DNA of 64,000 nucleotides, from the NCBI GenBank assembly GCA_964492845.1, contig CAZBMZ010000031.1, forward strand, positions 1 through 64,000, written 5' to 3'. Position numbers and translations under genes: made by a program. How positions within the stretch are numbered: the first letter of the stretch is position 1; each line of letters begins with the position of its first letter. Positions 9,296-17,978 of the stretch are shown here, one piece after another. Origin of the DNA: JADJPF01 sp964492845. Lineage in GTDB: Bacteria; Acidobacteriota; Blastocatellia; Chloracidobacteriales; JADJPF01. The notes under the pieces were generated by a model. It had not been told where the DNA came from, did not search any database, and was given only the letters and a program-made list of their open reading frames with translations.

Positions 9296-11416
9296 ATGCG
9301 AAGATATCTATATTTAACAATGTTTTTCTTTGGATTATTTGTAGCAGTATTTTCAATAAATAGTAATCAATCACAAGCAGCCAAAAAGACCTTTAACAAG
9401 GGAAGCCAACAAGAATTAAGTTTAGCCAAAACTATAAGTTATCAATATTTAGCCAAATATACAGAAAATTATGGAATAGATAGTACAAAAGATTTAAGAG
9501 TAAGTAATGTAGTGGTAGACGATTTATCAATGGCACACACCAGAATGCAACAAACCTACAAGGGAGTGCCAGTATTTGGTGGAGAAACAATAGTACACTT
9601 AAATTCAGATGGTTCATTATTTAACATAACAGATTCATTAGTATCAAAAGTAAGCATTAACACAGAAGCAAAATTAACAGAAACAGATGCCTTAACAAAA
9701 GCATATGAAGTATTAGGATGTAGTGATTGTTTAACAGCACAACCAAAAGTAGATATGTTTATACTCAGACATAAAAAGAAAGATCATTTAGTTTATAGAG
9801 TACAACTTGAGAGAATTGATGGCAGCGCAGAAACATCAATGCCAGTTTATTTTATTGATGCTCACACAGGTAAGAAAGTATGGGAATACAATAACTTACA
9901 AACAGCAAGTGCAAACGTTACTGGTACATCCACTTATTATGGAACACGAACTTTAACAGGTTATCAAAGTGGTACTACTTTTTACCTAGAAGATGTTGTT
10001 CGTAAGGTTGGTACTTTTAATTACAACAACACTACTTCAAGCGTTTCTCGAGCTTCTGACACAGATGGTAACTTTAACGCAACAAACCAAAGAGCTATGA
10101 TAGATGTTCAATATGGTATTGCTGCAACCTATGATTACTTTAAGAATGTACACGGTCGCAATGGTATTGATGGTGCAGGTGGCCCAGCCTTTTACACCTC
10201 TATTGATGGAGCTACAGGTTTGATTTCCGCTAGAGTTCATTACAGCACAAATTATAACAACGCATTTTGGAACGGCCAAAATATGACATTTGGTGATGGA
10301 AACGGCACAACCTTTAGTGCATTAACAACCATTGACATTTGCGCTCACGAATTATCACACGGAGTAACAGAACGTACAGCAGGATTGGTTTATGCAAATG
10401 AATCTGGAGCATTAAATGAATCAATGTCAGATGTTTTTGGTGTAATGGTAGATAGATCAGTAAGAGGGGAAAGCGCAAACACTTGGAAGATAGGCGAAGA
10501 ATGCTTTACTCCTAGCAACGGAACAAATGATGCACTGCGTTATATGGACAACCCACACTTAGCAGGAAATGGTGGATTTACAAGTGACGACGACCCAGAC
10601 CACTACACAGAACGCTATACAGGAACAGCAGATAATGGTGGTGTACACATCAATTCAGGTATTCCAAATAATGTATTTTATCTAGTAGCCAAAGGTGGAA
10701 CACACCATAGAGGCGGCTCAATGACAGGAATAGGAGCAGATAAAGCAGCAGCAATTTGGTACAGAGCATTAACATCATTTATGACCTCAAGCACCAACTT
10801 TGCAGGAGCAAGAACAGCAACATTAAATGCAGCAACAGCCATTTATGGAACTGGAAGCACAGAATACAATGCAGTATGTAGTGCTTGGGCATTATGCGGA
10901 GTAGGAACAAGCTGTACAACTCCACCACCTCCACCACCTCCAACCGGCGGCGGCGAACTATTAACCAACGGTGGATTTGAAACTAGTTTGACTCCTTGGG
11001 TTAAGAGTGGAACAGGAGCATTATACATAGCTAATGGAGCATCTCCACACTCAGGAACTGGTTATAGTTATTTTGGAAATGCAAACAGCAGAACAGGACA
11101 AACATATCAACAAATAACAATCCCAAGTGGAGCATCTCCAACACTTACATTTTATTTGAATGTAACATCAGCAGAAACAACAACATCAACTCAGTATGAT
11201 AGATTGTTTGTAGAATTACGTAGCACCTCTGGAGCATTACTTAAGACTTTAGCTACCTACAGCAACTTAAATAAAACAGCTTCTTCTACTAGCTACACAC
11301 TCAGAAGCTTAAGCTTGGCTGGTTATAGCGGTCAAACCGTCCGAGTTCAATTCCGTGTCAGTACTGACAGCAGTGCTATCACTACCTTCCGTGTTGATAC
11401 TGCTTCTGCTAAGTAA
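9296..11416 (+). CDS. Secreted M4 (thermolysin-family) metalloprotease, copy 2
   Basis: Same length (706 residues) and architecture as copy 1: signal peptide, FTP/PepSY propeptide, M4 catalytic domain with H351-E352-x-x-H355, E375 and H451, proline linker and C-terminal jelly-roll-like domain. The proteins differ only in the signal region (residues 6, 23 and 26) and in a few residues near the C-terminus after position 686 (VSTDSSA versus VATDRSS, and AK versus VK at the end). By eye the DNA is identical from 9374 to 11355. It has its own GAGGAG ribosome site, its own upstream region and its own terminator, so it is a separately expressed paralogue and not a repeat artefact within one transcript. 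Confidence 0.95.
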   Translation: MRRYLYLTMFFFGLFVAVFSINSNQSQAAKKTFNKGSQQELSLAKTISYQYLAKYTENYGIDSTKDLRVSNVVVDDLSMAHTRMQQTYKGVPVFGGETIVHLNSDGSLFNITDSLVSKVSINTEAKLTETDALTKAYEVLGCSDCLTAQPKVDMFILRHKKKDHLVYRVQLERIDGSAETSMPVYFIDAHTGKKVWEYNNLQTASANVTGTSTYYGTRTLTGYQSGTTFYLEDVVRKVGTFNYNNTTSSVSRASDTDGNFNATNQRAMIDVQYGIAATYDYFKNVHGRNGIDGAGGPAFYTSIDGATGLISARVHYSTNYNNAFWNGQNMTFGDGNGTTFSALTTIDICAHELSHGVTERTAGLVYANESGALNESMSDVFGVMVDRSVRGESANTWKIGEECFTPSNGTNDALRYMDNPHLAGNGGFTSDDDPDHYTERYTGTADNGGVHINSGIPNNVFYLVAKGGTHHRGGSMTGIGADKAAAIWYRALTSFMTSSTNFAGARTATLNAATAIYGTGSTEYNAVCSAWALCGVGTSCTTPPPPPPPTGGGELLTNGGFETSLTPWVKSGTGALYIANGASPHSGTGYSYFGNANSRTGQTYQQITIPSGASPTLTFYLNVTSAETTTSTQYDRLFVELRSTSGALLKTLATYSNLNKTASSTSYTLRSLSLAGYSGQTVRVQFRVSTDSSAITTFRVDTASAK

Positions 11417-11452
11417 AAGATTCGTTTCTAATTTGCTAATTAATATAGTAAA

Positions 11453-11480
11453 AGCCAGAGTAATAACTCTGGCTTTTTTT
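11453..11480 (+). terminator. Intrinsic terminator after protease copy 2
   Basis: AGCCAGAG (11453-11460), 6-base loop, CTCTGGCT (11467-11474), then a T-run to 11480. The stem is related to the copy 1 terminator but not the same, which fits diverged 3' flanks. Confidence 0.9.
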
Positions 11481-11538
11481 GTTGTTTTTATATTATCCTA
11501 TCTGGGAAAATTTTCTTCTTACTTCATAATAATTTGCT

Positions 11539-11982
11539 ATGGAAAATAATACAGAAACAAAATTGTCAACCACCTCACCAGGACAAAACCGTTTAGTAAA
11601 AATTAAAGATGTTTTAGTTGCTGAACAAGATAATAATCAATGTTCAATTAGAGTAGATTTATCTTGGCAGGATAGAGAGTTTTTTAGTGAGCGTTCTGGC
11701 CCAAACGAACCTGACTATAAAATAATGCTAGCTGCTCTTTGTACTTTAGATGCACTCCATAAACTTACTGAAGATAAAGTAAAAATGGAATTGCTTTTTA
11801 TTGAACGCCAGCAGTTAGAAAAAGTAAACCGTGAAATAATAATGGTACTAATTGATATTACAACAGATGAAATCTCTTGTGCTGCGACGGGTGCTTGCCA
11901 AGTAAGAACTAACCCAATAGAAACGGCTGTGCGTTCTGTGTTGGATGCAACTAATCGAATGGTTGAGTTAAGCTTAAACTAG
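11539..11982 (+). CDS. Small protein of unknown function with internal duplication
   Basis: 147 residues with no signal peptide or membrane segment. I do not recognise a named family. After a disordered Ser/Thr-rich start the protein seems to be two similar alpha/beta halves: SIRVDLSWQ... ending LCTLDALHKL (about 36-77) and EIIMVLIDIT... ending RSVLDATNRM (about 98-142). Each half goes from hydrophobic strands to an Ala-rich helix with an LDA core. The fold style recalls small ACT or LeuA-dimer-like modules, but that is only an impression. It lies between the protease terminator and the convergent NHL gene, so it is probably its own transcript. No clear ribosome site before the ATG. Confidence 0.7.
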   Translation: MENNTETKLSTTSPGQNRLVKIKDVLVAEQDNNQCSIRVDLSWQDREFFSERSGPNEPDYKIMLAALCTLDALHKLTEDKVKMELLFIERQQLEKVNREIIMVLIDITTDEISCAATGACQVRTNPIETAVRSVLDATNRMVELSLN

Positions 11983-11990
11983 TAATTTTG

Positions 11991-14900
11991 TCAGAAGTTA
12001 AAAGTAAAAGTATTTGAAACTACGCCATTTATAGTAACTATTACTTGATTAGCTCCTTTTTGCAAATTAAGTTTCTTTTTATTTCCTTTTAAGATAATTT
12101 GACTATCGGTTTGTACCATAATTTGTTTAGAAACATCTTTGTTATTAATAGTTACCTTTGCTCCAAAAACGGTAAAACCTGCACCAGTAATTGTTAAATT
12201 CGGTTTTTGAAAGCTTGCAGTATTAATCATTACTGCCCTTGGCATAGATATAGACCTAGCAAGACTTTTTACAGCACGAACACGCCCATTTTGCAAATCA
12301 GCAATTAATAAATTTCCAAGCCTATCTATTGCAACACTAAAAGGTAGATTAAGACTTGCTCTTGTTGCTAGCATTCCATCACCACTAAAACCCATCATAC
12401 CATTACCTACAACACCATTAATTACACCAGTTTGAGCATTTATTTGACGGATAGAATTATTAAAAGCTTCTGCAACGAATAAATCACTACTCCCGTCAAT
12501 AGCCGTGTCTAATGGGAAGTTTAACCCAGCCGTTTGAGCCGGACCACCATTGCCAGGCAGACAATCCCCATCAACTAAAGGATCACATCCTTTACCAGCA
12601 GCTTTAGTAATAATACCTGTATTTGCGTCAATCCTACGCACTAAATTATCAAGCGCGTCCGTGATATAAAGATTGTTAGAACCGTCTACAGTTATGCTAA
12701 CAGGAAAATTAATTCCAGCTTTGGTAGCTAAAGAGCCGTCGCCGCTTGAATTACTGCTACCATTACCACCAATTGTAGTAATAACTGCTGTTGCTATGTC
12801 TACTTTGCGGATTCGGCTATTAAAAGAGTCGGCAATTAAGATATTTCCATCTAAATCTACAGCTACTGAATTAGGAAAGCTAAGTTTTGCTTGTGTAGCT
12901 TGTCCTCCATCGCCGCTAAAGCCGTCTTCACCTGTTCCAGCAATAGTAGTAATAATGCCATTTCTATCAATTTTACGGATTCTATTAGCTTCCCCATCAG
13001 CAATTAGAATAATGCCTTGTTTATCAACAGCAATGTCCAAAGGTGAAAGTCTAGCGTTTGTTGCTGCTCCACCATCACCCAAAGGACAATCAATTTCAGG
13101 ACAACCAGCAATACTAGTAACTACACCAGTATTAAAATCAACCTTGCGAACTCGACTAGTCAAACGATCAGCAATTAGCAAATTCCCATCATTATCTAAA
13201 GCTATTTCTACAGGCATAAATACTGCACTTGTAGCAACTAATCCATCACCATCAAAATTAGCCTTTCCATTTCCAGCAATTGTTGATATTAAACCCGTTT
13301 TAGCATCAACCTTGCGGATCCGGTTATTATCTTGATCAGCAATAAATAAATTGCCAAATCCATCTGTAATAGCTTCTGTTGGTCTGACAGTGCTATTAAT
13401 TGCTGGAATATTGTCTGTTGTTTGAGTGTCTTGACCATTGCCGGCTACAGTGCTAATCATTCCCGTACTTACATCAATCTTACGCACTCTACTATTATCT
13501 GTATCACTAATAAAAATATTACCTAAGCTGTCCATAGTAGCAAAACTAGGAAAATTTAGACTTGCCCTAGTCGCTAAAATTTGATCTCCGTTATAATCAG
13601 CATCTCCTGTACCAGCAATGCTAGTAATATTACCTGTTGTGCTATCAACTTTTCGGATCCGGTTATTAAAAGAGTCAGCTATTAGCAAATTGCTTTTATC
13701 ATCCAGAAAAATGCCTATTGGAAAGCTAAGTGAGGCTTGAAGGGCTGGCCCGCCATCGCCGCTAAAATCTGATCTACCATTACCTACTACAGTAGTAATT
13801 ATGTTAGTTGTTATATCAACTCTACGGATTCGATTATTTCCAGAATCAGCAATAAGAATATTGCCCTGTTTATCTACTGTAACGCTTGTTGGAGTATCTA
13901 AAGACGCATTAGTAGCAAGCGCATTATCTCCATCAAATGCAGGAGTTCCATTACCAGCAATAGTAGTAATAATATTAGTATTAGCATCTATTCTACGAAC
14001 TCGATTATTGCTAGTGTCAGCAATAAAAATATTGCCATTGGTGTCAATTGCTACGCTTTGAGGGGAGTTTAAGCTTGCTGCCGTGGCTGGTGCGCCGTCG
14101 CCGCTAAAATCTGGTCGACCACTGCCAGCAATTGTTGTAACAATTCCAGTGTTAACATCAACTCTACGGATACGGTTATTTAAGTCATCAGCAATAATCA
14201 TATTGCCAACATCGTCTAAAGCTATGCTTAACGCGCTTAGTGCGACTTCTGGACTAGTTGCTTGTCCTGCATCGCCAAGATAAGCAATTCCACCAGCAAT
14301 AGTAGTAATTTCACCTGTAGCTAGTTCTGCTAGTGGTTTAGGTAAAATAGTAAAACGTTTTTGATCCATTCCTCCGCGAGTTTGGACAGTCAACGTCCGA
14401 TCTCCAGCAGACTGTTGACTTGGGACACGAATGCGGATACGACGAGCAGTTTCAACCGTTAAATCTGTAATTAGCTGATCCCCAAGCACAACTTGGGTGT
14501 CAGGAGCAAAATTGCTGCCTGTTATGATAATTTCTTCGCCGCCTTCAATTCGCGCTTGTGGACGGCTTAAATTATCTATTTTTGGTTTGCCAATAGTAAC
14601 AACTTTAACTGCTTCATCTTCAGTAGTTGCATTGCTATCTAAAACAAAAGTGCGTGTTCCTTGAACTACTACACTAGTTGCTTGCCCAAAACTAACGCCA
14701 GCTTGAGCTAAAGAAATCATTTGACGTTGTGATTGATTAACAGAGTTTGTAATAACTTTAACTCCTGTTTGATCAACAACATAAATATTTCCCATAGTAT
14801 CTAAGCTAATTGATTGAAGGTTATCAAAAACAAATTCATTGTCTACAAGAGGAGTGATTGCAGTGTTAGCAATAGGGCCAATAGTTTTAACTTCGCCAGT

Positions 14901-15923
14901 AAAACTAACAGAGCGAATTACATTATTTCCAGCATCAGCAACAAAAATAACTTCGCTTGTGCTACTTGCAAAAAATGAAGTTTTTGCAGGATTAACAGAC
15001 ACGCTTACAGGACGACTAAAAAGAGCCGCGCGACCTTGACCATCAGCTTTTCCAGCATTGCCTGGACTACCTGCTAGCAAACGAACTTCTTGTTTACCAA
15101 AATCAGCTAAATAAATTGCATTATTTCCAGTGTCGGCAATTACTAGATTTCCTCCATTAGCTAAAGCCACGCCTTGAGGATTTCTAAAAACAGCTTGAGA
15201 AAAAGGAGTTATGTCATTTGACATTGTTCCTATTGAGCCATTACCTAAGACAGAGACTACGTTATTGCTAAAGTCTACTTTTCTAATGCTATTATTTAGC
15301 GTGTCGGCAATGTAGATGCCGCCTTGAGGACGATTATCTACCGCTACTCCAAGCGGGCCTGCAAATTGGGCTTGGGTGCGTTGTCCATCAAGCTTTCCAC
15401 GCATTCCTGATTGTCCAGCAAAAACAGTTACATCAGCATTACTACTATCTTTCTTTAAGATTACATGACTATTTGGATCACTAATATAAATTGAACCATC
15501 TGAGCCAACTTTTGCATCACCTGGAACTTTTCGCCCCTTTGCTTTGTTAACTCGCGCTACCGCAACAAAGTTTGAGACTGTTCCCATAGAGCTTTGGGCT
15601 GTAATAGTTGCATAGCCTTGCTGCAAGCCTGTTACCATACCCGTTTGATCGACAGTTGCAATTTCTGGGCTGTCAGACGTAAAACTTAAGTTTTGAGTAA
15701 TTGGACTATTATTATTATCTAGTACAACTAACTTAAGCTGGCTAGCTTCATTAACAACCGGGTTAGGGTCATTATTTGGCCCAACTAATTTTATTGAAGC
15801 TTGTTGAAAAGTAAGACCAAATTTTTTGTGCAATTTATTTTTGTTGGAATAAAGATAAGTATTTTGTGGAGCAAGCAAACAAATTATTGTTAGGCAAGAG
15901 AAAAGCAATAAAATACGGCTCAT
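11991..15923 (-). CDS. Very large secreted NHL-repeat/IPT protein
   Basis: 1310 residues. A signal peptide (about 1-25) leads to a BIG2-like Ig domain (about 45-125), a first NHL set (about 130-445), an IPT/TIG domain (about 447-525, KIDNLSRPQARIEGGEEII), a second long NHL set (about 540-1215) and a C-terminal IPT-like domain (about 1225-1310). The second set has about a dozen units of roughly 55 residues built on ITTIAGNG, GDGGxAT and IADSxNNRIRRVD, each probably one or more blades of beta-propellers. NHL propellers are protein- or ligand-binding scaffolds, and secreted acidobacterial versions have no assigned role. A GAGGAT-type ribosome site precedes the ATG. A shorter relative lies at 38636. 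Confidence 0.93.
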   Translation of the reverse strand: MSRILLLFSCLTIICLLAPQNTYLYSNKNKLHKKFGLTFQQASIKLVGPNNDPNPVVNEASQLKLVVLDNNNSPITQNLSFTSDSPEIATVDQTGMVTGLQQGYATITAQSSMGTVSNFVAVARVNKAKGRKVPGDAKVGSDGSIYISDPNSHVILKKDSSNADVTVFAGQSGMRGKLDGQRTQAQFAGPLGVAVDNRPQGGIYIADTLNNSIRKVDFSNNVVSVLGNGSIGTMSNDITPFSQAVFRNPQGVALANGGNLVIADTGNNAIYLADFGKQEVRLLAGSPGNAGKADGQGRAALFSRPVSVSVNPAKTSFFASSTSEVIFVADAGNNVIRSVSFTGEVKTIGPIANTAITPLVDNEFVFDNLQSISLDTMGNIYVVDQTGVKVITNSVNQSQRQMISLAQAGVSFGQATSVVVQGTRTFVLDSNATTEDEAVKVVTIGKPKIDNLSRPQARIEGGEEIIITGSNFAPDTQVVLGDQLITDLTVETARRIRIRVPSQQSAGDRTLTVQTRGGMDQKRFTILPKPLAELATGEITTIAGGIAYLGDAGQATSPEVALSALSIALDDVGNMIIADDLNNRIRRVDVNTGIVTTIAGSGRPDFSGDGAPATAASLNSPQSVAIDTNGNIFIADTSNNRVRRIDANTNIITTIAGNGTPAFDGDNALATNASLDTPTSVTVDKQGNILIADSGNNRIRRVDITTNIITTVVGNGRSDFSGDGGPALQASLSFPIGIFLDDKSNLLIADSFNNRIRKVDSTTGNITSIAGTGDADYNGDQILATRASLNFPSFATMDSLGNIFISDTDNSRVRKIDVSTGMISTVAGNGQDTQTTDNIPAINSTVRPTEAITDGFGNLFIADQDNNRIRKVDAKTGLISTIAGNGKANFDGDGLVATSAVFMPVEIALDNDGNLLIADRLTSRVRKVDFNTGVVTSIAGCPEIDCPLGDGGAATNARLSPLDIAVDKQGIILIADGEANRIRKIDRNGIITTIAGTGEDGFSGDGGQATQAKLSFPNSVAVDLDGNILIADSFNSRIRKVDIATAVITTIGGNGSSNSSGDGSLATKAGINFPVSITVDGSNNLYITDALDNLVRRIDANTGIITKAAGKGCDPLVDGDCLPGNGGPAQTAGLNFPLDTAIDGSSDLFVAEAFNNSIRQINAQTGVINGVVGNGMMGFSGDGMLATRASLNLPFSVAIDRLGNLLIADLQNGRVRAVKSLARSISMPRAVMINTASFQKPNLTITGAGFTVFGAKVTINNKDVSKQIMVQTDSQIILKGNKKKLNLQKGANQVIVTINGVVSNTFTFNF

Positions 15924-16173
15924 GGTGAGATCCTCAAATAGCTATATTACCTAAGTAATATGTGAAGATTATTAAATTTTGTATTATGAATTAATAGGTA
16001 TAAGATTTTACTTATTAAAATCTTTCCTAGTGTATTTATGCTGCTTTATTTTCTCTTTTATTTAAGATTTGTGCAATGTCTTTAAGCTTATAGATATATT
16101 TATCACACTTGGCAAAAAAAAAATCTTAATGTACCCTAAGCAATAAGACATTATTGGATATTAGGTAAAATCC

Positions 16174-16842
16174 ATGACTACTTTAGTTAAAGATATAGAC
16201 AAAAACACTAATTCTATTGATTTGCTAGTACCTGCTAACAGAATGATTTTATATGGAGTTAGTTGGAAAAGTTATGAAAATTTACTGGAAGATTTTTCTA
16301 GTCAAAGTTGTCCGCATTTGACCTATGATGAAGGAACTTTAGAAATTATGAGTCCAACTTCTGAGCATGAAAGAATTAAACATGTTATTGAAATGATTGT
16401 AGAACTTTTGTCGCTAGAAATAGGGCTGGATGTTTATTGTTTGGCTTCGACAACTTTTAAGAATAAAGAATTAAAGCGAGGGTTTGAGCCAGATTCTTGC
16501 TTTTATATTCAAAATTTAACTTCTATTGAAGGCAAAGAATCTATAGACTTAAAGATTGATCTACCACCAGATTTAATAATTGAAATAGACATAACTAGTC
16601 AGTCTATTAATAAATTTCCTATTTATGCTAGCTTAAAAATGCCTGAGATTTGGCGATATGATGGTGAAAAACTTATTATTTATCAGTTATCTAATGGAGC
16701 ATATACTGAAGTAATTAGTAGCGTTGCCTTACCATTAATTACTTCTACTGATATTTCAGATTTTATTAAAAAAAATGTTAATAAGCGAAGCACCCTCTTA
16801 GCAAAAGAAGTAAAAGATTGGGCAAAAAGAATTAATAACTAA
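16174..16842 (+). CDS. Uma2-family (DUF820) putative endonuclease
   Basis: 222 residues with the PD-(D/E)XK-like core of the Uma2/DUF820 family: YDEGTLEIMSPTSEHERI near 66-84, FEPDSCFYI near 107-115 and DLIIEIDITS near 130-142, giving the acidic residues expected of the nuclease site. The family is expanded in cyanobacteria and some acidobacteria and its biological target is not established. Followed 41 bases later by the membrane protease gene. It resembles accessory rather than housekeeping genes, and an Rpn-type nuclease lies 1 kb downstream. Confidence 0.85.
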   Translation: MTTLVKDIDKNTNSIDLLVPANRMILYGVSWKSYENLLEDFSSQSCPHLTYDEGTLEIMSPTSEHERIKHVIEMIVELLSLEIGLDVYCLASTTFKNKELKRGFEPDSCFYIQNLTSIEGKESIDLKIDLPPDLIIEIDITSQSINKFPIYASLKMPEIWRYDGEKLIIYQLSNGAYTEVISSVALPLITSTDISDFIKKNVNKRSTLLAKEVKDWAKRINN

Positions 16843-16883
16843 CAAAATAATCACAACGCTTTAAATTTTTATAGGATAAAATT

Positions 16884-17843
16884 GTGGCAAAAAATGACCC
16901 AGATGATTATTTAAATTTACATTCAACTAAACAAACAGACGACTTTGCTTTAGGTGAGTCAAATGCTGATGACTTGGAAGAAAACAAAAATATTTTGCCT
17001 AATGCAGTTTATATTGTTCCTTTGGTTGCTGGGTTTGTCATGCTGGTTTTTTTAGCCCTATCGATTTTTGTTTTTAGAGTCTGGGACGAAACACCTGGCA
17101 CAATTAACGAAGCGCAAAGTATTCGAGTAAAAGAAGATAATCAACCGATTGTTAGTAAACAGAAAAGTATTAAAACTACAACGGAAAATAAAATAAATAC
17201 ACCTTCTCCAATCAACAGTCCAATTAGCAACCCAACACCTTTAGCTAAAACAGAAATAAGTAGTAATTCACCTATTGCAACAATACTTGAAAGTGCTTTG
17301 CCAGCAGTTGGAATGGTGCTAGTTAAAACTTCTGCAAATAAAATAAGCTCTGGTTCTGGCTTTATGATTACAAATGATGGATTGTTTGTTACTAATTGTC
17401 ATGTTATTGAAGATTGGGAAGAAATAGCCGTTAAACTTAATAATAGCGAAAAAATTTATCTTGTTGATGCTGTTAATTGTGATACAAAAAAGGACTTAGC
17501 CGTTCTGCGTTTTCGAGAAAAGGCAAATTATCCTATTTTAGATTTAGAAGAAAATTTTACTGCTAATTTAGGCGATGACGTGGTTATTTTAGGCTATCCA
17601 TTAGGGACTAAACTTGGTGTGGAAGTAACTCTATCTACAGGAATTATAAGCAGCACTCGAAATATTTCTGATGTTAGTATGGTACAAACCAATGCAGCAA
17701 TAAATCATGGAAATTCTGGTGGGCCAATGATTTCACGTCGTAGCGGTAAGGTTATAGGTATAGTTACTGCTAAAGTAAGAAATAGTGAATCCATTGGGCT
17801 AGCAATTAATATTAATGAACTTAAATCCATAGTTAGTAAATAG
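16884..17843 (+). CDS. Membrane-anchored trypsin-like serine protease
   Basis: 319 residues from a GTG start with AGGAT upstream. An acidic N-terminus (1-40) is followed by one membrane helix (about 41-64), a Ser/Thr/Pro-rich linker (about 75-130) and an S1C-type protease domain (about 131-319). The catalytic triad is H173 in TNCHVIE, D204 in KKDLAVLRF and S278 in NHGNSGGPM. Unlike DegP/HtrA it has no PDZ domain, so it ends at the protease core. The topology predicts a periplasmic protease tethered to the inner membrane. Substrate unknown. It may be co-transcribed with the Uma2 gene. Confidence 0.9.
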   Translation: MAKNDPDDYLNLHSTKQTDDFALGESNADDLEENKNILPNAVYIVPLVAGFVMLVFLALSIFVFRVWDETPGTINEAQSIRVKEDNQPIVSKQKSIKTTTENKINTPSPINSPISNPTPLAKTEISSNSPIATILESALPAVGMVLVKTSANKISSGSGFMITNDGLFVTNCHVIEDWEEIAVKLNNSEKIYLVDAVNCDTKKDLAVLRFREKANYPILDLEENFTANLGDDVVILGYPLGTKLGVEVTLSTGIISSTRNISDVSMVQTNAAINHGNSGGPMISRRSGKVIGIVTAKVRNSESIGLAININELKSIVSK

Positions 17844-17853
17844 CGATAGCCGC

Positions 17854-17945
17854 CCATTTATGAGTGGCCTATTGTCAAATGTCCAACATTAAGATGAATT
17901 AATGTTTGGCACGTAGTGGCAATTGATAATAGACCCCATAAATGG
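17854..17945. repeat. Palindromic element A, left of the Rpn gene
   Basis: A 92-base imperfect inverted repeat: CCATTTATG (17854-17862) is complementary to CATAAATGG (17937-17945), and the inner arms (CCTATTGTCAA near 17868, TTGATAATAGACC near 17923) are also largely complementary. Its right half, 17897-17935, closely matches 19121-19158 on the far side of the gene. Looks like a REP/MITE-type non-coding repeat. Confidence 0.65.
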
Positions 17946-17978
17946 ATAGTTAATGTTAATAACAAGTAGAGAGAGAAA

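Noticed and set aside
12673..14283. Several long plus-strand open frames opposite the NHL gene
   Set aside because: They are antisense frames of a repetitive gene with a clear signal peptide and domains on the minus strand; their low-complexity proteins follow from the repeats.
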